A stretch of DNA of 62,883 nt from Acidobacteriota bacterium (GTDB taxonomy: Bacteria; Acidobacteriota; UBA6911), in assembly GCA_016929335.1 (NCBI GenBank), contig JAFGIY010000058.1, positions 1 to 62,883 of the forward strand, read 5' to 3'. The notes beneath the pieces were generated by a model. It did not search any database. It was not told the origin of the DNA and worked only from the letters and a program-made list of their open reading frames with translations. Within the stretch, counting starts at the first letter, position 1. The number at the start of each line of letters is the position of its first letter. The position numbers and the translations under genes were made by a program. Shown here in pieces: positions 8,283 through 16,520 of the stretch.

Positions 8283-10253
8283 ATGAAATCAGCAGATCAG
8301 GCACGGTCTATTTTGGTTATCAGCGGGAATTCGACCTTATCCGATTGGGTCCGCAAGGCAGTCGATCAAGCAATAGCCGTCGACCATGCGGCAAACGAAG
8401 CCGAAGGACTCGGCAAATTGACCAAGTCGCGGCCTGACGTAATAATCCTGGGGCCTCTGAATTCCACTGAATCGGTATTAGCCCTCTATCGTCATCTGCG
8501 GGAAGGCTGGATTTCTCATCACGCCTCCATGCTCATCGTCGAGATTTCCGATGCCGCAAACACATTCCGGATATTGAGCGACGAAAATCTGAACATGAGC
8601 ATCGGCGAACATGTTTTTGCCGCAGGCTCCGCCAGCCCGATCCTGTCTGTCGAAGAGATTGTGCCTACGCTGGCCGAAGCGATCGACCGGGAGCTGAAGG
8701 CGCGCGAAAACCGCTTTAAAAATTCAATGCTGGATCCGGACAAGTTCTGCCTTGTCTGGGAACAGATTCCAGGCCCCGGCGCGTTTGAGATGCGCCAGGA
8801 AACCGTACTGGTTAATGCCCGGCTCGCCGCACGGAGCGGCAGAGTATGCGCGATCAGCATCACGGACAATCCCGGAGGAAATCCCGCGATCGCCACCGAT
8901 ATCCTATGCGCCGAAATACTCAAAGCGGGGATCGAGCCGCTGGTGCACATTGCGATGCGCGACAAAAGCCGGAATCAGGCTGAAAGTCTCCTGTTTCAAC
9001 TGGCGGCCCTGGGTATCCACAACGTATTGATTTTAACCGGAGACTATCCGTCCAATCTTGGTTTCACCGGAAAATCAAAACCCGTCTTCGACCTGGATTC
9101 CGTCAACGGCCTCCGGCTGGTAGCGGAAATGAATCGCGGCATGGAGCGCGAGATCATGCGGAAACCTGTCCGACTGGCTGCTACAAACTTCTTCGCCGGC
9201 GTGGCCTTTTCGCCGTTCAAGCAGATGGAAGCGGAGATGATGGGGCAGTTTTATAAAATGCGGAAGAAAATGGAATCCGGAGCGGATTTCGCCATCACGC
9301 AAGTGGGCTATGACGCGCGAAAATTGCACGAGTTTCAGATGTGGCTCAAAATGACGGGCTGTCAAATTCCGGCTCTGGCTAGCATCTACGTGCTCTCCTT
9401 TCCGGTGGCCAGAACCATGCACGAGAACCATGTGCCGGGTTGTGTCGTTACAAACAAACTGCTGAACCGGATCGCGGCTGAGTCCGAAAGCAAGGACAAA
9501 GGCAAACAGGCCCGCCTCGACAGAGCAGCGAAGATGTTCGCCATCGTCAAAGGAATGGGATACAAGGGAGCCTATATCAGCGGTCAGGGTTTGCCGTTCG
9601 AGAGCATTGATTACATTATTGCGAAGGGGAACGAACTCGCCGGCTCATGGATGGATTTGTTGCCGGAGTTCGAATATCCGCAGGAAAACGGTTTCTATTT
9701 CTTTGAACGGGATGCCGTGAACGGCCTGAACACGGCAACGCCTGCTCGAAAAACACAGAAGCCTAAACAGCCTTGCGTTTATTTATTGTCGCGCTTTGTC
9801 CATACGCTGATTTTTGAACCCGGCAGCCTGTTTTTTAAACCGATGCAGAAACTCATGCGATTCATAGACAAATCGCGCTTTCGGTCCAAAGTCTTCCATT
9901 TCATCGAACGCTGCAGCAAGACTACGCTATACAGCTGCAAGGATTGCGGCGACTGCGCCTTATTCGATGCAGCGTATCTGTGCCCCGTATCGCAGTGTCC
10001 AAAGGATCAGCGGAATGCACCCTGCGGCGGCAGCTTTCAAGGCTGGTGCGAGGTTTATCCAAATAAACAGCTGTGCATCTGGGTACAGGCGTATCTGCGG
10101 CTGAAGGCGCAACATAAGGAAGACGACATCGCGAAATACATCGTGCCTCCGTGCAATTGGGAGCTCTGGCAGACCTCCTCCTGGATCAACTACTTTCTCG
10201 GCAGAGACCACAGCGCAAAACTGCGAGGCATCCGGCCGCCGGCATCGAAATAG
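8283..10253 (+). CDS. metF: Pseudo-receiver/methylenetetrahydrofolate reductase/MetV-like fusion
   Basis: A 656-residue three-part protein. Residues 9-145 have the layout of a response-regulator receiver, but the phospho-acceptor position in PDVIILGP is Gly57 and the N-terminal acidic pair is missing, so it is degenerate. Residues 150-460 are a MetF-type flavoprotein domain (ISITDNPGGNP, LTGDYPSNLG, FAITQVGYD), which interconverts methylene- and methyl-tetrahydrofolate. Residues 500-656 carry the cysteine-rich MetV/MTHFR C-terminal signature (CKDCGDCALFDAAYLCP, QCPKDQRNAPCGG). MetV is normally a separate subunit in acetogen-type reductases; here it is fused. It fits with the corrinoid methyltransferase genes at 32-35 kb. 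No electron-transfer partner is adjacent. Confidence 0.88.
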   Translation: MKSADQARSILVISGNSTLSDWVRKAVDQAIAVDHAANEAEGLGKLTKSRPDVIILGPLNSTESVLALYRHLREGWISHHASMLIVEISDAANTFRILSDENLNMSIGEHVFAAGSASPILSVEEIVPTLAEAIDRELKARENRFKNSMLDPDKFCLVWEQIPGPGAFEMRQETVLVNARLAARSGRVCAISITDNPGGNPAIATDILCAEILKAGIEPLVHIAMRDKSRNQAESLLFQLAALGIHNVLILTGDYPSNLGFTGKSKPVFDLDSVNGLRLVAEMNRGMEREIMRKPVRLAATNFFAGVAFSPFKQMEAEMMGQFYKMRKKMESGADFAITQVGYDARKLHEFQMWLKMTGCQIPALASIYVLSFPVARTMHENHVPGCVVTNKLLNRIAAESESKDKGKQARLDRAAKMFAIVKGMGYKGAYISGQGLPFESIDYIIAKGNELAGSWMDLLPEFEYPQENGFYFFERDAVNGLNTATPARKTQKPKQPCVYLLSRFVHTLIFEPGSLFFKPMQKLMRFIDKSRFRSKVFHFIERCSKTTLYSCKDCGDCALFDAAYLCPVSQCPKDQRNAPCGGSFQGWCEVYPNKQLCIWVQAYLRLKAQHKEDDIAKYIVPPCNWELWQTSSWINYFLGRDHSAKLRGIRPPASK

Positions 10254-10270
10254 ATCATTCCCGCAAAATT

Positions 10271-10383
10271 CATGTGGGTCACGGCTTCAGCCGCGACCTG
10301 TTGGTGCAAACAGAAGATCAGGCATAAATATCTCTTACACATGGGATTTATGGCGCGTCGCGGCTGAAGCCGCGACCCACATG
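10271..10383. repeat. REPIN-like element, complete two-armed copy
   Basis: Two 27-base arms, 10271-10297 and 10357-10383, are inverted copies of each other with one mismatch. Each arm contains the imperfect palindrome GTCGCGGCT-GA-AGCCGCGAC next to CCACATG. They flank a 59-base spacer. The spacer and right arm recur at 2832-2914 with the spacer inverted. The layout is that of a REPIN (two REP palindromes in opposite orientation). It sits just after the MetF-like gene. Confidence 0.8.
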
Positions 10384-10405
10384 GTTCAAGGCATGCCTAA
10401 TTGAA

Positions 10406-10421
10406 TCGAGTTTCGAGACAG
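10406..10421 (-). repeat. Dispersed CTGTCTCAAAACTC word, copy 2 (reverse)
   Basis: On the minus strand this reads CTGTCTCGAAACTCGA, 15 of 16 identical to the copy at 42494. It lies immediately right of the REPIN-like element. Confidence 0.5.
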
Positions 10422-10490
10422 TTTCGGCGTCCCGCCGGCACTCCCGGCAAGCAGCCGAGGAACAGGCTGTGGTGTGTTGGCCTCAGCCGA

Positions 10491-11501
10491 TCAGCGGCCG
10501 GAGCCGATGGTCCAGCCGTTCCCCAATCCGTAAGGTTGCGTGACGAAAGGAAACGCTTCGACATGGCGGATCAGGCCGCCGCGAATTGCGAATGTTTCCA
10601 TCGTTACCAGATTGAGCAGCATGCTTGGAGGCGCGCCAGGCTTGGCGGTCCGACTGGTCCCGTCATGGACGAACAACGGGAATGTGGCAACCAATCCCTT
10701 CTGCTCATCGATGATCAGCGCGCGCCGCGGACGGATCCGTTTCATATGAGCAAAGGTTTTGGTGTCGATCTGCTGTGCGCAAGTCAGCATGCTGAACTTC
10801 AACATCTCGCGGCCCTGCGGGGTGTCGGCTGTGGGGATAAAGGGAGCCGGCATCATGCGGCCGCCGGGAGGCGGATTATTGACGGTCCGATATCCGTTCT
10901 CATGGCGCACGCAATCATCGCCAAACGCTCCGATCTTCCCATTATCGCCCTCCAAAGCATCAAAATAGGAATTGGCGGCACGGTAGAGAATATCTCGGGA
11001 AGTCCGCTCCGCCGGAGGAATGTCGGCGGTCAGCAAAGGCACGGGCGTGGTGAGAAGAGGGATCGCGGCAGCATCGATGTCCTGGGCATAGAGCTGCTCG
11101 ATTTCCTGGATTTTTCCGCGATCCACCTTCAGGCGAACAGCGACCAGCGCATCCCGGCCGCCAATTTTCAGCCGCGCCTGCTGGGCGACCTGTCCCGCAA
11201 TCGGATCGGCAACATAGATCTTAAAGCTCGTCGGTTCCACCTTGTTCCGCCAGAGAACACCCTCGCCGACGGTCATTTCGCCGGTGTTTTCAGTCATCCG
11301 CACCTCAACCGACAGCGGCGGTACGGCGGCAGGATCGTGTTTGAATAGCGCATCCATGTAGCCATCCATGATCCCGACCAGGCAGGTTCGATCACACTCC
11401 TTGAGCGCAGCCGGATTCCACTCAGGCTCACCTGCAAACACTCCGCCAACCGCACAACCAGCCAACAGAAAGGTTATCGCCGACACGAGAAGCTTTTTCA
11501 T
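10491..11501 (-). CDS. Predicted lipoprotein of unknown function
   Basis: A 336-residue protein with a lipoprotein signal: charged MKK, a hydrophobic stretch and the lipobox LLAGC, so Cys16 would be lipidated. The mature part has two weakly similar alpha/beta halves (about 35-160 and 165-330). Both begin with a helix around a YMDALFKHDP or YFDALEGDNGK pattern, which suggests a duplicated NTF2/SnoaL-like fold. Cysteine pairs (CDRTC and others) may form disulfides in the periplasm. I do not recognise a characterised family. It is transcribed alone, and an antisense open frame over it is a shadow. Confidence 0.75.
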   Translation of the reverse strand: MKKLLVSAITFLLAGCAVGGVFAGEPEWNPAALKECDRTCLVGIMDGYMDALFKHDPAAVPPLSVEVRMTENTGEMTVGEGVLWRNKVEPTSFKIYVADPIAGQVAQQARLKIGGRDALVAVRLKVDRGKIQEIEQLYAQDIDAAAIPLLTTPVPLLTADIPPAERTSRDILYRAANSYFDALEGDNGKIGAFGDDCVRHENGYRTVNNPPPGGRMMPAPFIPTADTPQGREMLKFSMLTCAQQIDTKTFAHMKRIRPRRALIIDEQKGLVATFPLFVHDGTSRTAKPGAPPSMLLNLVTMETFAIRGGLIRHVEAFPFVTQPYGLGNGWTIGSGR

Positions 11502-11664
11502 GGTTTCATTCCCCTCTCAAAATTTTTGGAGATTTTGCCAACGAGCGGTGAGGATGTCCCGCCGTGCGAATAGCTAACCTTAAGAATGGGGATATCAACC
11601 GCGCGCCCGCTGGATCTTAATTGTCCAGGATCCACATCGGGATCGGTCTAATCAACAGTTATTC

Positions 11665-11717
11665 AAAAAAAACGGCACATCCGCTCTGCCTTTTTAAACA
11701 GCATTGCGGATGTGCCG
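11665..11717 (-). terminator. Rho-independent terminator after the leuB-like gene
   Basis: On the minus strand a 12-bp stem (CGGCACATCCGC with its complement, arms 11706-11717 and 11673-11684) is followed by eight T residues (complement of 11665-11672). It begins 13 bases after the stop codon of the leuB-like gene. Confidence 0.88.
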
Positions 11718-11729
11718 GCAGATATTCTG

Positions 11730-12809
11730 TTATTCTGCGACCTTCTCCGCTACCAGGTCGCCCACCTGCGACGTGGAATAACCCATGCGTCCTGCCGCAA
11801 GCGATTTGAGCTTATTAGCCGTAATGTACCGGACGGCGGCATCGATCTTGTCGGCCGCCTTCTGTTCGCCGAGCGTTTCAAGCATCATTTGCGCCGAACA
11901 AATCGCCGCCAGAGGATTGATCACTCCCATACCGGTATATTTCGGAGCGCTGCCTCCGATAGGCTCAAACATGCTGACGCCTTCGGGATTGAGGTTCCCG
12001 CCGGCTGCAATACCCATGCCGCCCTGGATCATGGCGCCCAGATCGGTGATGATGTCGCCGAACATGTTGCCGGTTACAATCACGTCGAACCATTCAGGAT
12101 TCTTGACGAACCACATACAGGTTGCATCAACGTGGTAATACTCTCTCTCGATATCCGGAAATTCTTTCTGCCCCATTTCATGGAAGGCCCGTTCCCAGAG
12201 GTCGTAAACGTACGTCAGAACGTTCGTTTTGCCGCACAGAGCCAGCGTGTTCTTGGAGCCCTTGCCGCGGGCCTTTTTCCCGTATTTGCGGGTATAGTAG
12301 AAAGCATAGCGAAGGCAACGATCCACCTGGAAACGAGTATAGACGGCAGACTGAACGGCCACTTCATGCGGAGTCCCCTTCATCGTGATTCCGCCCGTGC
12401 CCGTGTACAGATCGCCTGAGTTTTCGCGCACCACGGTAAAATCGATATGCTCCGGTCCTTTGTCTTTCAGGGGTGTCTCCACGCCGGGAAAGAGTTTGAC
12501 CGGCCGGAGGTTGATATACTGATCCAGTGCGAAGCGAGCCTTGAGCAGAATACCCTTCTCCAGGATGCCCGGGGCTACATCGGGGTGGCCGATGGCACCC
12601 AGCAATATCGCCTGGAATTTCCTGAGCTCATCAATGGCGCTGTCCGGCAGCGTCTCTCCTGTTCGTTTATATCGCTCACCTCCGAAATCAAATTCGGTCA
12701 GCTCCACTTTGAAGCCGAACTTGTCCGCTGCTGCTTTGAGGACTTTCACGGCTTCAGCCGTCACTTCTGGTCCAGTCCCGTCACCGGGCATAACTGCTAT
12801 CTTGTACAC
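11730..12809 (-). CDS. leuB: 3-isopropylmalate dehydrogenase-family decarboxylating dehydrogenase
   Basis: A 359-residue beta-decarboxylating dehydrogenase. Visible signatures are the N-terminal MPGDGTGPEV, the substrate loop LKARFALDQYINLRPVKLFPG, the Tyr of RENSGDLYTG, the metal-binding segment VTGNMFGDIITDLGAMIQGGMG and the NAD-binding EPIGGSAPKYTG. Length fits LeuB (about 350-370). It oxidises 2-alkylmalates of the leucine pathway, but tartrate or isohomocitrate dehydrogenase activity cannot be excluded because no leuA, leuC or leuD is nearby. It is a single-gene transcript with its own terminator, divergent from the sigma-54 regulator. Confidence 0.85.
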   Translation of the reverse strand: MYKIAVMPGDGTGPEVTAEAVKVLKAAADKFGFKVELTEFDFGGERYKRTGETLPDSAIDELRKFQAILLGAIGHPDVAPGILEKGILLKARFALDQYINLRPVKLFPGVETPLKDKGPEHIDFTVVRENSGDLYTGTGGITMKGTPHEVAVQSAVYTRFQVDRCLRYAFYYTRKYGKKARGKGSKNTLALCGKTNVLTYVYDLWERAFHEMGQKEFPDIEREYYHVDATCMWFVKNPEWFDVIVTGNMFGDIITDLGAMIQGGMGIAAGGNLNPEGVSMFEPIGGSAPKYTGMGVINPLAAICSAQMMLETLGEQKAADKIDAAVRYITANKLKSLAAGRMGYSTSQVGDLVAEKVAE

Positions 12810-13146
12810 TTATTTCCTCCCGTGGAATTCACACCATGCAATTAATTCGTACAACGCTTTTCCGCTCCGCCCGGCGCTTGAATTGGTCCTATCATACCTG
12901 CGCATTTGCCCGGCCGGCTCAAAGAGCGAGAAGGAATTTTTATACGGGAAGGCGTTGAGTGCAAGCAAAATGATATGATACCTTGTATATCTTGGCGTGG
13001 CCCGAGGCTGCGGTCACGTTCCCGACGATTACGGGAAGCCGCGCGCTTTCAGCCTTCAGGTCACGGCGCTCAGCTTCATCGCATAGCTCAAAGAAGTCGC
13101 AGACAGAGAATTTTCAGCTTCATTCAAGATTCGGATGCTCGGATCC
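12810..13146. other. Divergent intergenic region
   Basis: About 340 bases between the leuB-like gene and the sigma-54 regulator. It must hold both promoters, but I cannot single out convincing boxes. A degenerate heptamer array lies at 13045-13079. Confidence 0.5.
13045..13079. repeat. Degenerate heptamer array (GCTTTCA type)
   Basis: Five 7-bp units: GCTTTCA, GCCTTCA, GGTCACG, GCGCTCA, GCTTCAT. On the minus strand the words (TGAAGGC, TGAAAGC) match the array at 50112-50139, so these two are probably one family in opposite orientations. Confidence 0.55.
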
Positions 13147-14556
13147 ATGGCAAACGTCCTGGTTATTGATGACGATAAAATTCTGAACGAATTCCTCTGC
13201 AATATGGTTGCGGGCATGGGGCATCAATCCAGTCACGCCGAGAACAGGCAGGAGGGACTGAAGCTCGCAAAGGAATTGCTGCCGGATATCATTTATCTGG
13301 ACGTACATTTGCCGGATGGCAGCGGATTGGGAATCCTGCCGAGCCTTCGCGAGATATCTTCAGAACCTGAAATCATTATTATCACCGGCACGGGGGATCC
13401 CGACTCGGCAGAACTGGCAATCAAAAACGGGGCATGGGATTACATCGTTAAGCCCGCTTCCCTTCAGGATATTTCCCTTCCGCTTATACGGGCTCTTCAA
13501 TATCGCTCCGCCAAACAAAACCGCAATCCCCTGGCTGTGATCAAGAGGGAAGGCATCGTCGGCGACAGTCCGTCCATGAAACAATGCCTCGATTCGCTTG
13601 CGCGGGCCGCGACAAGTGACATCAGCGTGCTGATTACGGGCGAGACAGGCACGGGAAAAGAGCTTTTCGCCAGGGCCATTCACAACAACAGCTCACGCGC
13701 AGAATCCGGCTTTGTCATTGTTGACTGCACGGCTCTTCCGGAAACGCTTGTGGAAAGCATTCTCTTCGGCCACCAGCGGGGAGCCTTCACCGGAGCCGAC
13801 AAGACCACAGAGGGATTAATCAAACAGGCTGATGGAGGGACTCTGTTTCTCGACGAAGCCGGAGAACTGCCCCTGCCGCTGCAGAAAGCCTTCCTCCGTG
13901 TCCTGCAGGAACACCGCGTTCGCCCACTGGGCAGCGGCGAGGAATATGAAAGCAACTTCAGACTTATTTCAGCAACCAACCGGGATTTGGATCGCATGGT
14001 CGAAGAAGGGGCTTTTAGAAGAGACCTTCTATTCAGGCTTCGCGCTTTTCAACTGGACCTTCCCCCCCTTCGCGAACATCTGCAGGACATCAAACAACTT
14101 GCCATTCATCACGTCTTCAAGATTTGCGAACGCTATGGTGAAATAACAAAAGCCATCTCCCCCGAATTTTTCTCTGCTCTGATGGAATATGACTGGCCGG
14201 GCAATATACGCGAATTGGTGCAAACTATTGAAAGCGCAATCGTTGCATCCGACGGAGAGCCGGTCCTTTTCCCCCACCACCTTCCGGTCTCCCACAGAGT
14301 GCGCCTTGCGCAATCCTCCATCGGGAAATCCGATTCAGGCTCTACTGCCAGGCAGTCACCCTCCAAAACCCAGCCTACCTTCCCCGGCCATAAGAGCTTT
14401 CGCGCCGAAGTGTTCGCGTCGGCGGAAAAGCAATACCTGCAGGAACTGCTGCGGCTCTCCGAAGGCGATTTTCAAAGAGCCTGCACCCTGTCCGGCCTTT
14501 CAAGAGCCCGGTTGTATGCCCTGTTGAGCAAATACCGGATTTCACGCAAGCAGTAG
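13147..14556 (+). CDS. NtrC-family sigma-54-dependent response regulator
   Basis: A 469-residue activator. The receiver (1-120) has the acidic pocket IDDD, phospho-acceptor Asp52 and Lys in YIVKPA. The AAA+ domain (135-370) has Walker A GETGTGKE (165-172), the sigma-54 contact loop GAFTGA (212-217) and Walker B GGTLFLDEAGE. A Fis-type helix-turn-helix (QRACTLSGLSRARLYALLSKY) ends the protein. When phosphorylated it should drive sigma-54 promoters. ATG 13147 puts the receiver at the usual distance from the N-terminus; an in-frame ATG at 13135 adds four residues. No kinase is adjacent, so it is an orphan; the hybrid kinase at 5.8-8.1 kb is a candidate partner by proximity only. Confidence 0.94.
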   Translation: MANVLVIDDDKILNEFLCNMVAGMGHQSSHAENRQEGLKLAKELLPDIIYLDVHLPDGSGLGILPSLREISSEPEIIIITGTGDPDSAELAIKNGAWDYIVKPASLQDISLPLIRALQYRSAKQNRNPLAVIKREGIVGDSPSMKQCLDSLARAATSDISVLITGETGTGKELFARAIHNNSSRAESGFVIVDCTALPETLVESILFGHQRGAFTGADKTTEGLIKQADGGTLFLDEAGELPLPLQKAFLRVLQEHRVRPLGSGEEYESNFRLISATNRDLDRMVEEGAFRRDLLFRLRAFQLDLPPLREHLQDIKQLAIHHVFKICERYGEITKAISPEFFSALMEYDWPGNIRELVQTIESAIVASDGEPVLFPHHLPVSHRVRLAQSSIGKSDSGSTARQSPSKTQPTFPGHKSFRAEVFASAEKQYLQELLRLSEGDFQRACTLSGLSRARLYALLSKYRISRKQ

Positions 14557-14603
14557 CATCGCCTACATTTTTCCCATTACTGAAGAGAGCGTCTCAAATT
14601 ATG

Positions 14604-14636
14604 AGAATTTGTCTTGTCCGGCAAGACAAATATTCT
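14604..14636. other. Hairpin downstream of the sigma-54 regulator
   Basis: ATTTGTCTTG and CAAGACAAAT form a perfect 10-bp stem around a five-base loop, TCCGG. It lies about 50 bases after the regulator's stop and could protect or end its transcript, though no T run follows. Confidence 0.5.
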
Positions 14637-15072
14637 TCGGCGAATCGTTATCTGCCTGCGGGCAAGCTCCGCAGATCCGGGCGTCCAGGATTGATCCGGT
14701 GGGCGGCTACAACCCGGGAATTTGCCAAATTATTCAATATTCATAATGCCTTGCATGTCCAGAACAAGCGGCCGGCTGTCAATAATATGGGTGTCCATAA
14801 TTATTTAAATCCTGCGGCTCGGAGCTTGGGAGAAATGGGCACGATATTTGCACTACTGAATTGCGTCGGTAGTATGAAGTCGACAGGAGTCATGGCGTTT
14901 GGCACAAGCTCTACCCTGTCTTGTGTATTTTTGCGGGATGAGACAACGGAAGGGCATGTGAGGTGTGTAGGTAGGGTTCAAACGTCTTTCTCCGGAATTT
15001 CTTGTTCTTTGCATTACGGCTTATGCGATTGGATCAGCTGTCAATTCCAATCCAAAGCCGGGTTTTGCAGCA

Positions 15073-15115
15073 CCGGCTGCCTCAGGGTTTTATCAGCAGT
15101 CTGAAGGAAGCCGGC
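15073..15115. repeat. Hairpin unit 1 of a 90-bp-spaced direct repeat
   Basis: CCGGCT (15073-15078) pairs with AGCCGG (15109-15114). Its right half, starting TCAGCAGTCTGA, matches the second unit at 15183 in 22 of 24 positions. Confidence 0.55.
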
Positions 15116-15158
15116 GTTGGTTGTAAAAGGTGATTTGTTTTTTGAAAGCGTGCTTTAC

Positions 15159-15217
15159 GGCGCCGGTTTCCCCAGGAATTATTCAGCAGTCTGACGGAAC
15201 CCGGCGCCGATTTTTTT
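15159..15217 (+). terminator. Terminator-like hairpin with T run
   Basis: GGCGCCGG-TTTCC (15159-15171) pairs with GGAA-CCCGGCGCC (15196-15208): 12 pairs with one mismatch and a 24-base loop. Seven T residues follow at 15211-15217. No protein gene on the plus strand ends within 600 bases upstream, so what it would terminate is unclear. Confidence 0.5.
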
Positions 15218-15374
15218 GGGCCCATGAAATCCGCAGCATAATTCTCCCCCTTCCGCTCGACTCCGGACAAAGCTTTTTCAATTCATGCCGGTTCGTGGCT
15301 TGCTCTTCATTATTAAGCTCGTGAGCCGCAGCATGCTATATTATGAATCTCCTATTGATTAAGAGGCGTTGTTC

Positions 15375-16472
15375 ATGAGAATTGTGATCAAACTCGGCAC
15401 ATCGACGCTAACCAACAGCACTCCTTATCTGGCGCCGCCGCTGCTTGTCGAGCTTGCGCGACAGGCTTCTCAGCTTCAGGCCGACGGCCATCAGGTCATG
15501 CTGGTATCATCCGGAGCAATCGCTATCGGGCGGGAACGTCTCGGCTTCCCGCAGCTCCCGAAAGACATACCGGCGAAACAAATGCTGGCCGCTGTCGGAC
15601 AGCCGCGCCTGATGGCGCTCTATGAACAGATTTTCGGACTCTATGGCGTAACGGTGGCGCAGATTCTGCTCACGCGCATGGATCTGGCCAGCAGGCGTCG
15701 TTATCTGAATGCCCGAAATACGCTGATCGCCCTGATTGAGCATAAAGTCATACCGATTGTGAACGAAAACGACACCGTAGGGACAGAAGAGATCCGAGTG
15801 GGAGATAATGACAATCTCTCCGCCCTGGTTGCCAATCTTGTAGATGCCAACTGGCTGATCCTTCTGACAGATCAGCCCGGGTTATACACGGCCGACCCAC
15901 GCACCAATCCTGATGCGCAACTTGTGGCAGAGGTCTCCACTCGAGAAATCTCGCCGGAAATCTGGCAGGCCGCCGGCGGCAGCGAAACGGGATTGGGCAC
16001 AGGGGGGATGATTACCAAATTGCAGGCCGCCGATCTGGCAAGGCGCTCGGGCGCCGGCTGCATTATCGCTTCCGGAAAAGAATCCAACATATTGTTGCGT
16101 ATCATTGAAGGAGAAAAGCCCGGCACATATTTTTCGCCGATTGCCACTTCTCTTGAGAGCCGAAAGCGATACATCCTGTCTGCCCGAAAAGCTCCAGGCT
16201 TGCTCAGTGTAGACGACGGGGCAGTTCAAGCCCTGAAGAGAGGCGGGAGCCTTCTGCCGATCGGCATGACGAGTGTGGAAGGGACTTTTGAGCGGGGAGA
16301 CACCGTTCGCATTGCGAATCCGAATGGGAGCGAAATCGCCCGCGGAATCGTTAATTACGGCAGTCGGGATCTTGCCAGGATCGTGCGGTGCCCTTCCGAG
16401 GAAATCGAATCCATCCTTGGATACCACTTCGGCGATGAGGTAATTCACCGTAACGACCTGGTTTTGCTGTAG
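15375..16472 (+). CDS. proB: Glutamate 5-kinase
   Basis: A 365-residue enzyme that phosphorylates glutamate, the first step of proline synthesis. The amino-acid-kinase domain (1-235) shows IKLGTSTL, VSSGAIAIGRERLG, the FGLYGVTVAQILLT segment, NENDTVGTEEIRVGDND and the GLGTGGMITKLQAA nucleotide region. A C-terminal PUA domain (about 265-350; ALKRGGSLLPIGMTSVEGTFERGD) follows, as in full-length ProB. ATG 15375 puts the kinase motif at the normal position; an upstream TTG adds two residues. proA follows after 48 bases, forming the usual proBA operon with msrB downstream. Confidence 0.97.
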   Translation: MRIVIKLGTSTLTNSTPYLAPPLLVELARQASQLQADGHQVMLVSSGAIAIGRERLGFPQLPKDIPAKQMLAAVGQPRLMALYEQIFGLYGVTVAQILLTRMDLASRRRYLNARNTLIALIEHKVIPIVNENDTVGTEEIRVGDNDNLSALVANLVDANWLILLTDQPGLYTADPRTNPDAQLVAEVSTREISPEIWQAAGGSETGLGTGGMITKLQAADLARRSGAGCIIASGKESNILLRIIEGEKPGTYFSPIATSLESRKRYILSARKAPGLLSVDDGAVQALKRGGSLLPIGMTSVEGTFERGDTVRIANPNGSEIARGIVNYGSRDLARIVRCPSEEIESILGYHFGDEVIHRNDLVLL

Positions 16473-16520
16473 GGAGCAGGTACCAGCGAAGAGAAGACAG
16501 AATGAAATGAGGATGCATTT

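Larger units (their letters stand above)
14557..15374. other. Long intergenic region with hairpins, possible non-coding RNA
   Basis: About 820 bases without a believable protein: the longest plus-strand frame (14601-15104) has no family resemblance, odd composition and no ribosome site. Structure is visible, including a 10-bp hairpin at 14604-14636 and two related hairpins at 15073-15208, the second followed by seven T residues. This could include a small RNA gene or the decayed remains of a gene. Confidence 0.5.

Noticed and set aside
10401..11348. 315-residue open frame on the plus strand
   Set aside because: It is antisense to the lipoprotein gene, has no ribosome site and no family-like motifs. 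The minus-strand frame has a clean lipobox signal.
14601..15104. 167-residue open frame in the long intergenic gap
   Set aside because: Composition is irregular, no domain is visible, no ribosome site precedes it and it runs into the hairpin repeats.
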